Positions 21,757 to 33,211 of a DNA stretch of 64,000 nucleotides are shown in pieces. Under the pieces are notes generated by a model, which had not been told where the DNA came from, ran no database searches, and was given only the letters and a program-made list of their open reading frames with translations. The stretch spans positions 52,259,848 through 52,323,847 of the forward strand of contig NC_061812.1 in assembly GCF_021462225.1 (NCBI RefSeq), given 5' to 3'. A program made the translations under genes and the position numbers. This stretch comes from Girardinichthys multiradiatus. Lineage: Eukaryota; Chordata; Actinopteri; Cyprinodontiformes; Goodeidae. The first letter of the stretch is position 1. Every line of letters starts with the position of its first letter.

Positions 21757-22731
21757 GTGTGTCTGATGTACCCTAGATCCATGTTGTCATGCAGAGAAAG
21801 GTCAAAGAACCTCCATGTTTTGCAGGTAATAGTTCAGACTCAATTACAGTACATTTACTGGGAAGATCAGATGAGAATGTTCATTAAGAAAAATGATGTG
21901 AGGACTGAAAAACAGGCTGAGGAAATCCTTATGCATTTGAGGGGAAAGGGTAAGGATGTAGTTAGGTTTAGTATTAGAAATAGCCACACTGACATTATTG
22001 CTCACCCTGATATGACTTATGGTCTCCTTAGGAAACACTTCAGCTAAGTACTAAGTACTCTGCTGTCCCCTTAGCTGACTGTTACTCGACTTAGCCCAAA
22101 GACCAGGAAGACCCCTATGACTACTGGCTGAGACTGAACAGAGCAGCTGACCTCGCCTCTGACTGCCTGAGAGAGCAGGGCGAAATATTTGAAAACCCTG
22201 AGATGGAGGTGACTTGTATGTTTATTAGAAATTGTCCCTGTAAAGACCTGGCTCTCAGTTTCAGATCCAAAACTATCGACAGGTGGTCGGCGTGTGAAGT
22301 CTTGGAGGTGCTGAATGAGTACCATGCTGGGGAGGGCTGCAAAGAAACTTCCGCAGTGCAACCTGAGAAGACGGTGGACATTACTGTGCACAAAGCAGAT
22401 GTGAGCTATGCCCCGGTCCCTACTCATAGCAGTCGGGAGCCCCCCCAGGCACATAGTCCACAGTATGTCACCCTGGCAGAGGTGATGTCTATGTTAGAGA
22501 AGGTTCTGCTGCGATTTGGCAATTTGCCGAGCTCCACCCAGGCGACCTGTAGACAGTACAGACAAAATCGACGGTTTCACTGGTAAAACACGCATTATTT
22601 GCAGAGACGACGACCATAGTGCTTTGTCGCATTGCCGAGAAAATAGGCTTTGTTTCAAGTGCCATGCTCCAGGCCATTCACGCAACGACTGTTCAACTAA
22701 AAGGGTTGCCCCAGAATATCAGGAAAACTGA
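21757..22731 (+). pseudogene. Gypsy-type gag with CCHC zinc knuckle
   Basis: Capsid-like coding runs in shifting frames: EEILMHLRGKGKDVVRF, then (after stops near 22,045-22,095) DPYDYWLRLNRAADLASDCL and FIRNCPCKDLALSF. The nucleocapsid end has LCFKCHAPGHSRNDC, a complete C-x2-C-x4-H-x4-C knuckle that packages RNA in related elements. At least two frame changes or stops break it. Confidence 0.7.
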
Positions 22732-22879
22732 CTGGTCTGCACACAGGGGAGGATGGTGCAGACTAACCCAATAAGCCTCCCACTAGTAATGGGACACCAG
22801 ACATGCAGGATAATGCGTCCCTCTATGAGTTCTACAGTAATACATTAACCCCATCCAAGGGACTGATATTTCAGGGATA

Positions 22880-23250
22880 CCAAAGAATAGCAGAAACTAA
22901 CAGCCTGTTTTATATGCCTGTGTCTTTACAGAATGGCCCCACTCTCAAAGAACTGTTAGACAGTGGTTGAGTCCCTTTTACAACAGTACCCTGATATGAC
23001 ACGTAACACGGCTGATGTCATTATAGGCTGCGGTGGACAATGCGTTTTACCCAAAGACATGTATGACCTTGATGTCATGGTTTGTAGCTGCAGGAGGATC
23101 CTTCCAACAATGGTTGTTCCAGGCCAGACAGAACAGATGATCCTTGGCTGCAATGCCATCAAGCACATTCTAACCCAACTAAAGAGCACCGACAGCTACT
23201 GGAGACTAGTCTCCTCACCCAACAGAGGCCAAACGGCTGACCACTGCCAA
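22880..23250 (+). pseudogene. Gypsy-type protease region
   Basis: SLQNGPTLKELLDSG near 22,930-22,969 carries the aspartic protease D-S-G active-site motif and is followed at once by TGA. The flap and linker region continues in the same frame as VIIGCGGQCVLP and PGQTEQMILGCNAI to 23,259. Confidence 0.6.
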
Positions 23251-23334
23251 TTCCTGTAACTGCTTTCAAACACTGAGCCATAGAGGGGTGATTGTATTCC
23301 AGATAAAGTAGGGACAGTAAAAGTCAAGAGTTGT

Positions 23335-24719
23335 GTGACCCTGGAATCACAGAGTGAGCACCTTGTCTGGGGCAAATTACCTGAGTCAGCAGTGATGTCA
23401 GGAGGCAGTACAGTGGTTGTTGAGCCAACACGTTCTACAGTAGGGCCGAAACAGATCCTTGTTTGGCGAGTTGTCACTCCTCCTTGGGGAGATCTATGGG
23501 TGCCTGTTAGGATCATCAATCCTACAGACAGAGTTGTGGTACTGAGAAGGAATATCAAGATAGCGGATGTGTCTCCTTGTATTGCTATTGAGGACACGCC
23601 AGACGCTGACAAGGTCGAGTGTAACGTGCAGTTTGTATAGAGCGAAGTTGTGCAGTCAAGGTCAGAGGAAGACATGATTCGTACACTGGAGGCTCTGGGT
23701 CTGCAAGACATTGACCTGAAGTCATGTGAAGTGTCTTTGCAGCGGAGAGACAAGCTCCTTGACATCATTGTGCAGTACGAGTCAATCTTCTCCCGACACA
23801 AGATGGACTGTGGAGAAGCTAAAGGGTTTGTTCATCGTATCCACCTTGTTGACAGCAAGCTGTTCGTACAGACGCATACTACCGAGCCAGTATGAGAAAC
23901 TTAGAATGACTCTGAATAAGATGGAAGAAGGAGGCATTATCCAGAAGTCAAATGGCAAGTATGCATCTGCAGTCGTCCTGGTATAGAAATCGAATGGAGA
24001 CCTCAGAATCTTCACTGACTTTAGATTGCTTAACACGAGAACTGTGAAGGGTGCTTACCCAGTCCCGTATCAGGCTGATGCTCTGGCCCGCTTGGTGGTA
24101 ACGTGTACTTCTCCACGATGGACCTGACATTGGGCTTTTATAATGTCCCCTTGGACCCTGACGACAAGAAATATACAGCGTTCTCGTCACACTTCATAAA
24201 TGTAATCTCCTCCCTCAAAGTCTGTGCAACAACCCAACTATGTTCATGAGGATGATGATGATGATGTTGTCTATGTTTGGTGACGAGAATTTCACAAGCC
24301 TGTTGTGCTACCTTGATGATATGATGGTTTTTGCACCTACAGAGGAAATTGCACTCTGTCGCCTACAGATCGTTTTCTCTTGCCTCAATGAACACAATCT
24401 TAAGCTCACACCCAAGAAGTGCTTCTTCCTTAGACGGACTGTGAAATTTCTTGGCCATGTCATCAGTGCTGATGTACAGACAGACCCTGAGAAAGTGAGA
24501 ACCATAAACGACGTCCAAGTCACTGACCTTATGGAGTCTGATGGGAAAACGCATTGCCCTGGGAAAATCAGATCATATCTAGGCATGGTAATGTACTACC
24601 AAAGTTTCATTGAGGCATGTTCTGCAAAGGTGAAACCGCCATTCAAGCTCACGCCTTGTCTGGTTGCTCAACACAAGCAAAGAGGGGTCACAACTCTGTC
24701 AAGAAGGGAGGTCAAGTGA
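23335..24719 (+). pseudogene. Gypsy-type reverse transcriptase
   Basis: Pre-RT linker (23,335-23,640), then QYEKLRMTLNKMEEGGII and NGKYASAVVLV, a stop, and SNGDLRIFTDFRLLN. The fingers/palm region continues VYFSTMDLTLGFYNVPLD near 24,105-24,155, breaks frame around 24,200-24,250, then gives CYLDDMMVFAP (the YxDD catalytic motif, 24,310) and KTVKFLGHVIS-like sequence. It copies the element RNA into DNA in intact relatives. At least three lesions are visible. The frame stops at the insert beginning near 24,720. Confidence 0.75.
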
Positions 24720-26325
24720 GGCTGACACCTACTTTCTCTTGCTCTCGGTGGAAGACATGCATTTTCTCTCCCTCCCTGCGAGGCTTTTGCTTTTGTCTGT
24801 ATTTTTCTCAGAGCCTCGCTTTGCATATCCTCCAAACTTGTAAATTATGGATTTGGTCAGCTGGACTCTCAACGTAATTGGTCACATTTTTTTTTTCCTA
24901 CGGGAAGACAGGGTAAAGGAGACCCTCTTGTCCAGGCGGGACGTTCTTCTCTGGAAACACAATGGATTCTTGGCAGCAGTGGAAGATTGTGTACCTGACT
25001 ACAATGTCGGTCGAGGACGTAGAAAATGTGTACATATTTGGACTTTTGATAACAGGATTTCTGCTTTTTGGAGTTGGTGGTTACCTGGCTTATCGAGTGA
25101 TTCACAAAACGTGGGCGACTGTTCAAAGCGTTCCAAAGCTGCCTGTGATGTTAGATGGAGTCTGTAGAGCGATCAACACTCAGACTGAAATGTTAAGAGA
25201 GAAGAATCGCAAGCTGGACACGATTCTTGAACAGAATCGCAGCCTGGCAGCGGTTGGACTCAGAGGTTAAAGGATATAATCTTGGAGAAGTTGTACGCTC
25301 CAGATCTGCAGAAAATACCAGAAATTTGGCTATTTGGATTCACAATTGAGACATACCAGTGAAACTCTTAAGGTGGTTGGAAATTCACAACTGCCTGAAC
25401 TACAACATTTATTGTTTTTCTAAATCTGGTGCCCCAACGTGGCCTTGGCAACTTCTGCTAACTGGCTATCGCCAAAATATCTCCTGGAAGTTATATAAAC
25501 ACGACGCTCTTCCCCAGCACTCCCCTACCAGCTGTGTGCTGATAGGACAATGCAGCCGATTGATAAAACTTCCACCTCTTTTCTCAAGGACAATGATGCT
25601 TCTATCAGTGTTGACAGTCTAATTCTTGCAAAAACACTCAGACTTACATTCGCACCCTCAAGATTTCACCGTACCCTTGCTGAATCTTTACTTATGTGTG
25701 TGTTGCTTACCCCTGCTGAGGTTTTTTGTACAATTTCCGACTCTATTCTGCTAAGAATAGAGTCTGAAATATGATTTTTTTCCCCCCTCCTATCTTACTT
25801 TACCTAAATGTGTGATTTCATTACTTTTCATAGATTTTACCAGCGAAAACCAAACATTATTAGTAACTTGCACTTTAGCTGCTCTTTAGCTGCTATTAGA
25901 TTACTTAGTTCAACTTCAGCCCCAGTAAAAGCAATATATTAGCACCTGAAAATGTGGATTAGAGCTGTTTTCTACCAGTGACTCAGCTTCACTAGTTAGA
26001 ATTCAATGGAATGATGAGACTTCTTAGCACAAGATGCTTTCCCCTACATAGAGGACTTAATGATATAATTACCTCTTTAGAAAGATTGGTTTAGAACCAG
26101 CTCTTACCAGTAAAACCCAAAGGATTATTAATGTTATCTGTATCATTGTAATATTAACCAGAGATTTTTGGATGTCTCAGAAGGATTCATAGATTTTTAG
26201 ATTTCTTAGCATTTAATTTGTTTTTCTGTGTTCTTTGTGACTGTATTGTAATTGTATGTACAGCGCTTTGAGTGTCTCGTTACTGAAAACGCTATATAAA
26301 TAAACTTACCTTACCTTACTAATTG
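24720..26325 (+). mobile_element. L2-tailed insert carrying a membrane-protein ORF
   Basis: Gypsy RT coding stops at about 24,720 and RNase H resumes at about 26,328 (TDTCQTAFETLKHDLM), so about 1.6 kb is inserted. Its last ~85 bp (TGTACAGCGCTTTGAGTGTC ... AAATAAACTTACC, then CTTAC repeats) is nearly identical to the first 3' tail of the L2 LINE at 54,003-54,088. It has no reverse transcriptase; its only convincing ORF is at 24,962-25,270. It is best read as a non-autonomous element mobilised by the L2 machinery. No clear target-site duplication was found. Confidence 0.6.
24962..25270 (+). CDS. 102-aa transmembrane + coiled-coil protein in L2-tailed element
   Basis: ATG 24,962 starts MDSWQQWKIVYLTTMSVEDV. 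Residues about 23-45 form one strongly hydrophobic helix (FGLLITGFLLFGVGGYLAY), followed by basic VIHKTW. The C-terminal third is a charged heptad-like stretch (TQTEMLREKNRKL, ILEQNRSLAAV) that could form a coiled coil. It would be a small single-pass membrane protein, possibly oligomeric. The ORF is intact although the surrounding gypsy copy is decayed. I recognise no family. It could be an ORF1-like accessory protein or a captured gene; the function is unknown. Confidence 0.5.
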   Translation: MDSWQQWKIVYLTTMSVEDVENVYIFGLLITGFLLFGVGGYLAYRVIHKTWATVQSVPKLPVMLDGVCRAINTQTEMLREKNRKLDTILEQNRSLAAVGLRG

Positions 26326-26675
26326 GACAGACACTTGCCAGACCGCTTTTGAGACACTGAAACATGACCTCATGACAAGAGTTACTCTAGCCCACCCGGA
26401 TTTCAAGGCCCCGTTCATTCTGGCTGCATCCTTTGATGGCATCGGAGCTGTCCTATCACAGCTGCCTCCTGGTGGAAAAGTAGCCAGGCCCGTTGCCTTT
26501 GCGAGTAGAATCCTTTCATGCTCCCAGCTGAACTACCCTGCAAACCGTCTTGAATTTCTCGCATTGAAATGGCCAGTGTGTGACAAATTCAGCCATTGGT
26601 TAAAGGGTAGACACTTCACCATATGGACTGACAATAACCCCTTGACGTACATTTTGACCAAACCCAGACTTGATA

Positions 26676-28301
26676 CAGTACAGGCCAAAAGTTTGGACAC
26701 ACGTTCTCATTCAAAGAGTTGTCTTTATTTTCATGACTATGAATATTGTAGCTTCACACTGAAGGCATCAAAACTATGAATTAACACATGTGGAATTATA
26801 TACTGAACAAAAAAGTGTGAAACAACTGAAAATATGTCTTATATTCTAGGTTCTTCAAAGTAGCCACCTTTTGCTTTGATTACAGCTCCGCACACTCTTG
26901 GCATTCTGTTGATGAGCTTCAAGAGGTAGTCACCTGAAATGGTTTTCACTTCACAAGTGTGCCCTATCAGGTTTAATAAGTGGGATTTCAAGCCTTATAA
27001 ATGGGGATCGGACCATCAGTTGTGTTGTGCAGGAGGTGGATACAGTACACAGCTGATAGTCCTACTGAATAGACTGTTAGAATTTGTATTATGGCAAGAA
27101 AAAAGCAGCTAAGTAAAGAAAAACGAGTGGCCATCATTACTTTAAGAAATGAAGGTCAGTCAGTCCGAACAATTGGGAAAACTTTGAAAGTGTCCCCAAG
27201 TGCAGTCGCAAAAACCATCAAGCGCTACAAAGAAACTGGCTCACATGAGGACCGTCCCAGGAAAGGAGGACCAAGAGTCACCTCTGCTGCAGACGATAAG
27301 TTCATCCGAGTCACCAGCTTCAGAAATCGCAGGTTAACAGCAGCTCAGATTAGAGAACAGGTCAATGCCACACAGAGTTCTAGCAGCAGACACATCTCTA
27401 GAACAACTGTTAAGAGGAGACTGTGTGAATCAGGCCTTCATGGTAAAATAGCTGCTAGGAAACCACTGCTGAGGACAGGCAACAAGCAGAAGAGACTTGT
27501 TTGGGCTAAAGAATACAAGGAATGGACATTAGACCAGTGGAAATCTGTGCTTTGGTCTGATGAGTCCAAGTTTGAGATCTTTGGTTCCAACCACCGTGTC
27601 TTTGTGCGGCGCAGAAGAGGTGAACGGATGGACTTTACATGCCTGGTTCCCACCATGAAGCATGGAGGAGGAGGTGTGATGGTGTGGGGGTGCTTTGCTG
27701 GTGACACTGTTGGGGATTTATTCAAAATTGAAGGCATACTGAACCAGCTACCACAGCATCTTGCAGCGGCATGCTATTCCATCCGGTTTGCGTTTAGTTG
27801 GACCATCATTTATTTTTCAACAGGACAATGACCCCAAACACACCTCCAGGCTGTGTAAGGGCTATTTGACCAAGAAGGAGAGTGATGGGGTGCTGCTCCA
27901 GATGATCTGGCCTCCACAGTCACCGGACCTGAACCCAATCGAGATGGTTTGGGGTGAGCTGGACCGCAGAGTGAAGCCAAAAGGGCCAACAAGTGCTAAG
28001 CATCTCTGGGAACCCCTTCAAGACTGTTGGAAAACCATTTCAGGTGACTACCTCTTGAAGCTCATCAACAGAATACCAAGAGTGTGTGGAGCAGTAGTCA
28101 AAGCAAAAGGTGGCTACTTTGAAGAACCTAGAATATAAGACATATTTTCAGTTGTTTCACACTTTTTTGTTCAGTATATAATTCCACATGTGTTAATTCA
28201 TAGTTTTGATGCCTTCAGTGTGAAGCTACAATATTCATAGTCATGAAAATAAAGACAACTCTTTGAATGAGAAGGTGTGTCCATACATTTGGTCTGTACT
28301 G
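26676..28301 (+). mobile_element. Tc1-like transposon inserted in gypsy RNase H
   Basis: A 1,626-bp element starting CAGTACAGGCCAAAAGTTTG and ending in the complement (CCAAATG-like CATTTGGTCTGTACTG), with ~209-bp inverted repeats (26,676-26,884; 28,093-28,301) and TA duplications at 26,674-26,675 and 28,302-28,303. The right repeat overlaps the 3' end of the transposase gene. It belongs to a different Tc1 subfamily from 14,407 and 37,360. Confidence 0.95.
27091..28138 (+). pseudogene. Tc1-like transposase, one frameshift
   Basis: ATG 27,091 (MARKKQLSKEKRVAII) opens a frame with the helix-turn-helix (TIGKTLKVSPSAVAKTIKRY) and the first catalytic Asp (VLWSDESKFEIFG). After DLFKIEGIL near 27,745 the frame shifts, and coding continues in another frame from about 27,758 (QRHAIPSGLRLVGPSFIFQQ) with the second Asp (QQDNDPKHTS) and the Glu (LNPIEMVWGELD), ending EEPRI at 28,138. 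All three DDE residues survive, so the copy is inactive because of one small indel. Confidence 0.9.
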
Positions 28302-28790
28302 TACGTGTGAACAGCGGTGGGTGGCGAAGCTCACTGCATATAACTTTGACCTAAAATACATCCCCGGCCCAAAGAACATCGTTTCCGATGCCCTGAGCCG
28401 TGAACCCTTCGTCCAGTCATGTGTGGGTCATCGCCTTGTGAATGAGCCGTATACTTCACTGTTGGACCAGGTCAACGGCTTGAACGACAGACTTGTGCAA
28501 GATGTCTTTAGCGTGTCCAACAACTGTCAGGCGGTCGTGGACGATGGTGGTGAGACACCGAATTAGCCAGTTCGAGACACAGTTCCACCGTGCACAAGGG
28601 GCTCAGTTGCAGCGGAGGAAGTTGCTGCCATCCTCAATGCTTAATCCAGCAGCGGAGTGAGCCAAGTGATGGGAACCGGTGCTGGGCCCAATCTTCTGGC
28701 GGATGTAAACCAGTCCTTTGCACTCCCACAGAGCCAGCTTGTCAGTTGGCAGGAGGCTGATGACCTGAGATGTCTATATGTGTTGCAATA

Positions 28791-29227
28791 AACATTCACA
28801 AAGACACACAAAAAATTACGTACTTAGCATATGCTAAGCTAATACTAAACTGATGTTTGGCACGACCATTGAGTCGAACGAAGAAACAGTCTTCATGAGA
28901 CGATAATATTTATTTGATGTAATATTTGTTTATGAAATATCTTTGAGACTATTCCACACTCATTAAGTGCTAATTAAAATACAATTTTTTCTTTCAAAGA
29001 AAACATGCAAGAAGGGGAAGATTAGACGGCAGGTTGTACCAGTACAATGTGCTTATTTGTAGCTGACTACTCCGCTGTGAGGTGTTCACTGTGTTCAACA
29101 GAGAGACAGCCTGGGAAAAAAAAAACTGTTTCTGTGGCGGCCCGTTTTTGTCATTCGTGCTCTGTTGTGCCGACCTGAAGGTAAAAGTCTAAAGTTTGTG
29201 TTCAGGATGTATGGGGTCAACAGAAAT
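28791..29227. other. Non-coding, nothing recognised
   Basis: AT-rich sequence between the truncated gypsy element and a Rex1-like fragment; a homopolymer A run near 29,116-29,126. Confidence 0.4.
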
Positions 29228-30260
29228 GTTAGCTGGCCTTTTTCTGACCCTAGGCTTGTTCAAGTCCTGGATGGATGGTCAGCCCTGATGATCCTTTCTG
29301 CAGACCTAATTGTTCTTTGCAGCTTGGACCTGTCCTATTTTGTGGACCACACTGTGGTTTAACAAACATACAATGGACAGACTGAATAATGGCAGTATAG
29401 AAGATGAACAGAAGCTCCTGAAGAAGGTTGTACATCCTGAGTTGCCTCAGGAAGTACAGTCTCTGCTTGGCCTTTTTTTTTAGCAGTGTCTGTGTGTGAG
29501 GACCATCTCAAGTGTCTAGAAAGGTTGGTTCCTAGGAACCGAAGGTGATCCACGGTCGACACAGTGTTGCTGAGGATGGTGAGTGAAGGGAATGGGGGGG
29601 GTTCAGCCTCACCTGCTGCTGCTGGTCACTCAGGAAGCTAACCCACTGACAGGTTTAAGCTGCTTCTGAGAGAGCTTCTGATGGAGGATGTCTGGGTTGA
29701 TAGTGTTGAAGGTCAAGCAAAAGTCTACATAAGGATCCTGGCGTACACCCCTTGGTAGTCGAGGTGTTGCAGGATGAAGTGTACACCCAAGTTGATTGCA
29801 AACTCTGCCAACCTGTTTGCCTGGTAGACAAACTGCAGGAGGTCCAGCAGGTGGCCTGTGATGTCTTTCAGATGTTTCAGCACCAGACGTTCAAGGGATT
29901 TCATCACCACAGACGTCGGCACAACAGGCCTGTAGTTATTTAATCTTGTGATGGTGCTTTTCTTGGGGACCGGGATGATGTTGGAGCGTTTAAAGCGGGG
30001 GGGAACCTCACACAGTTTCAGAGACTTGTTAAAGATATGAGTCAGGATGAGGTAAGTTGATCAGTGCAGGTTTTCAGATAGAGAGGGGAGACACCATCAG
30101 GATCTGGAGTTTTCTTCCCACTCAGATGCTGAAAGACTCAACATTTTCCTCTTTGATCTCTAGCGCAGACAGGGGGGCAGAGGAGGGAATTGAAGAGTTC
30201 TTTGTGGGGGATGCAGGTAGACCCAAAGGGGTGGAAGTGAGGTGTGGATAGCTGGCAGTC
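29228..30260 (-). mobile_element. Rex1/CR1-like LINE fragment, heavily deleted
   Basis: On the minus strand, RT pieces appear in order from right to left: TSVVMKSLERLVLKHLKDI and HFILQHLDYQGVYARIL (29,922-29,725), VDHLRFLGTNLSRHLRWSSH (29,559-29,500), and SKLQRTIRSAERII-like sequence near 29,330-29,280. The catalytic FADD segment is missing, so there are internal deletions. Similar to the larger fragment at 35,480-37,155. Confidence 0.7.
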
Positions 30261-30429
30261 AGACCTACTGTTCAACAGACAGAAGTTGTGATGCATTTCA
30301 AAAGCCTAGGTGTTTGTGATGTAAAAACAGAGACTATGATAATTGTTTCAAAACTATTTAAACATATAATGTTACCTTTATTCTATGAAACTGAGGTGAA
30401 AACAAACACATTCATTAGAGGAAAAACAG

Positions 30430-31150
30430 ATTAAAACAAAATGCTGCAATAAACTTGTTCTTTAAATGTGCACACCCTTAAACTAATACACCATTGAAGC
30501 ACTTCCTAATTCAATATCACTATTCAGTTTGCTTGAGTTCACACCTATCATCTGAATTTCAAACTGAAATACAGTTTTACTGTCCTGGCAGGATTTTTTG
30601 GACATTTGCTCATTTGCCTGCTTTACCTAAAGGCATAGTTGGCAAAAAGGTTACAAATGAGCGAAAAAAATGTCATTATTCAAATGTATCAGATGGGAGA
30701 AGAGTACTTAAAAAAAACTTACAGCTGTTTTTATACAAGATGGCACAATGAAGGCAGTCTTTGATCCTTGGATAAAATATGGGACAACCTGGACATTACG
30801 TTTCTCCAAACTCGTTGAAAAGACGAGACTGAAACTGGTCATGGAGGCTTTTGACGAGGCCAACAGCAACACTGAGTGGGTGGGTTTTAAGTGCAAAAAA
30901 AATCTCCTGTATAATACGTATGTCTGAACAAAGGATATGGTTGCAAATTATTATTATTCCATACATTTTATGAAATGCACCAGTAACACTGGCAGCAAAA
31001 TACCCCCAAAGCATGACGCAACCACCACCATGCTTTACAGTTCAGTGTTCTTAGATTTCAAAGCTTTATCATGACTCCTTGAAACATAGTTGTTGTAATT
31101 GTGGCTTATCATAGGTCAATATGGGACCATAAAACCTTACTCCAGATGTG
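30430..31150 (-). mobile_element. Decayed Tc1/mariner-type element
   Basis: On the minus strand, VKHGGGCVMLWGYFAASVTG-like sequence is read from about 31,035 to 30,975; this is the conserved GGGSVMVWG block of Tc1 transposases. A short phrase near 30,465-30,490 (TGTGCACACCCTTAAACTAA) looks like the other end. No clean inverted repeats or TSD could be placed. Confidence 0.5.
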
Positions 31151-31186
31151 ATTTTGATTGTCCATGCAGGCAGCTACCAACTTCTA

Positions 31187-31350
31187 TTTGAGGAGGCATG
31201 GTGGTTGAGCGTTGGTGAAGCGTGTGACCCGTGTATGGATGCTACAGTCCTCGACACAGCCATTATGGGTTTCAGCCCTGGCCCATTGACCTTTGCTGTG
31301 TGTCTCCCCCCCTCTTGTCAGTCAACTTTCAAAAATAAAGGCCACTAGTG
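31187..31350 (+). repeat. tRNA-derived SINE
   Basis: tRNA-like head with GTGGTTGAGCGTTGG and a degenerate box B, then GACCTTTGCTGTGTGTCTCC, and the tail ATAAAGGCCACTAGTGCCAC, which matches the tail of the 32,281 copy (ATAAAGGTTACTAGTGCCAC). Confidence 0.7.
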
Positions 31351-32277
31351 CCACAAAATTACGAGAAAACTAAATTCTAGTTGAGCTTGAAGGTGCCGAC
31401 TTCAGAGGCAGGTGCTTGTTTCTTGGTCAGCACACTCTCTTCCAGCTTTTGATAGGGTTGAGAGTTCTGAGACACCCCACACATGATGATAAAAAAATTG
31501 TAGACATAACAAGTTCGGTCCTACAGTGTGTTGTGTACATGGCAAGCACAACACATTGCACACAGACAGATTTCACTTACAAACACTCATACAGAAAATG
31601 TTGCAAACTCTCAAGATTGAATGTGAGTTCAGAGTAATTCCCCTGTGTTTTGGTCAACTCGCTTTCTGAGCGAGTAGGCTTTGTGAAATTAAAATACAGC
31701 CTAGAACTTAGAACTTTTAGCACCACTTACTAGAAGATTTATGTGATTAGATGTTAATATTTGAGCCTGACGATGTGGATCCTGTGTGGATAAAAAACAT
31801 TCACAATCACTTCAAACTTGTGTGCCTGATTCTTGTTCTAAGGATTTATTGAAGTTGCATTTTGAATAATCATTCCACAATAGCAATAGAACCGTTTATA
31901 TTAATCACTAAAATCCTTAAATTAACATGACATTGATGTTACGTGATGAAAGTTAAACAGGAAAGTATGTAGATGATAAGACAATGTGATAAGCATATTA
32001 GGTTAAGGAGGGAATTTTCTACTTGAAGAAGCTAAAGATTGCTTTTAAGTTTGCAGCAGTCATTCATACCCACATACAACGGCATTTAATGTCAGCAGTG
32101 AGTGGGACTTAGTTAAAATTACTCAGGTGAAAATAACTAAGTTAAGTTCAACTTCCCAGAAAATAAGTTTGTTTGAACACTGGAAATGGCAAAATCTCAA
32201 AGGTGTAATTCTTCTTGACTGTCTACATCTCAAAATGTGAATCAAAAAGTAAAGATATCATGCCAAAAAAGAAAGAA
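31351..32277. other. Non-coding, nothing recognised
   Basis: No motif-bearing frames or defined repeats. Confidence 0.4.
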
Positions 32278-32280
32278 CTG

Positions 32281-32455
32281 GGGCGCGCTATGGCTCAGCG
32301 GTAGAGCAGGTGTGTCATATGCAGAGGCTGCAGTTCTCAATACAGTTGTCCCTGGTTTGATTCCCGGCCCGGGGCCACTTGCGGCATGCCTTCCCCTTCT
32401 CTATGCCCTTCTTCCTGTTCAGATACTAGTGAATAAAGGTTACTAGTGCCACAAA
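32281..32455 (+). repeat. tRNA-derived SINE, best-preserved copy
   Basis: Begins GGGGCGCGCTATGGCTCAGC with an intact pol III box A (TGGCTCAGCGGTAGAGCAGG) and box B (GGTTTGATTCCC), and ends ATAAAGGTTACTAGTGCCAC. Of the three copies of this family it has the best internal promoter. Confidence 0.85.
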
Positions 32456-32977
32456 ACCATTTATAAAGAAAGCACTGATGTGTTCATGGGAGTGAGCACA
32501 GTGAGAAGATAAAAGTAGGTGCAGCAGTGTGGGGAAGGAGAGATGCAGAAGGAGAGAGGAGGACAGAGAGAGATTGACTTTGTATGAGGGAAGCTGGTGT
32601 GCCATTTCTAATCCCTCCCGTTAGTGGCTTTGTGCTGTGGCCCAGCAGGAAGTGGGAGCTGGGCAGACAACAATTAACAAAAGAGCTGTGAAGAATACAA
32701 TTAGCCATCAATGGCCAACCGCAGGCCTTTGTCCTGTCACCATGGAGACGGCACAACACCACTATACCAAGATTACAAAACCCCTTTTCTTTATTTCTCT
32801 GTTATTTCTCCTCCTGGTCCTCCTTTCTTTTTTATCCCTTCTCTTTAGAGCATTCTTTTCTTTTGTTCTTCTTTCAAAGTAATGTCCTGATTTTCCCACC
32901 TAAGCTTTTTTCTCAGTTGTTCTGTGATATACTTGTATGCACAACTACACATGTAAACATCAGTGTTTTTCTATAAA

Positions 32978-33211
32978 TGGTAAATGGACTGAACTTATAT
33001 AGCACCTTTCCAGTCATGCAGACCGCTCAAAGCGCTTTACACTAGAGCCACATTCACCCAATCACACTCACTAACGCAGATCGGTAGACAACTTGAGGTT
33101 AAGTGCCTTGCCCAGGGGCACATCGACATATGGCAGGAGGAAGCTGGAATCAAACCCACAACCTTCTGATTGCAAGATGACTACTCTTCCTACTGAGCCA
33201 CAGTCGCCTAA
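32978..33211 (-). repeat. tRNA-headed SINE with L2-like tail, minus copy
   Basis: On the minus strand the head reads GGCGACTGTGGCTCAGTAGG with box B GGTTTGATTCC, and the other end (AAATGGTAAATGG, preceded by AGCGCTTTACAC reversed) is the LINE-type tail. The same family, in the plus orientation, is at 47,128-47,395. Confidence 0.8.

Larger units (their letters stand above)
26328..28560 (+). pseudogene. Gypsy-type RNase H, split by a Tc1 element
   Basis: The first part (26,328-26,675) has FILAASFDGIGAVLSQL, VAFASRILSCSQLNYPA and FTIWTDNNPLTYILTKPRL. The second (28,302-28,560) gives CEQRWVAKLTAYNFDLKYIP, then GPKNIVSDALSREPF. Joining across the TA duplication restores one continuous frame, so the Tc1 landed in an open RNase H. 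Downstream, weakly coding sequence (LVSWQEADDLRCLYVLQ) extends to about 28,790 and then stops without integrase. Confidence 0.75.
21757..28790 (+). mobile_element. Ty3/Gypsy-type retrotransposon, decayed and twice interrupted
   Basis: The order gag, CCHC knuckle, protease, reverse transcriptase, RNase H is that of Ty3/Gypsy elements. It is interrupted by a 1.6-kb insert (about 24,720-26,325) and by a Tc1-like transposon (26,676-28,301). Many stops and frameshifts are present. The integrase region and a 3' LTR are not seen after 28,790, and no 5' LTR could be defined, so the copy is truncated. Confidence 0.8.

Noticed and set aside
32281..32360. tRNA gene
   Set aside because: Boxes A and B are present, but there is no proper acceptor stem and the same sequence recurs at 31,187 with a common tail, so it is a SINE head.
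32484..32882. 92- and 81-codon ORFs near 32,500-32,880
   Set aside because: Low-complexity composition (Leu/Ser-rich, pyrimidine-rich DNA) with no motif.
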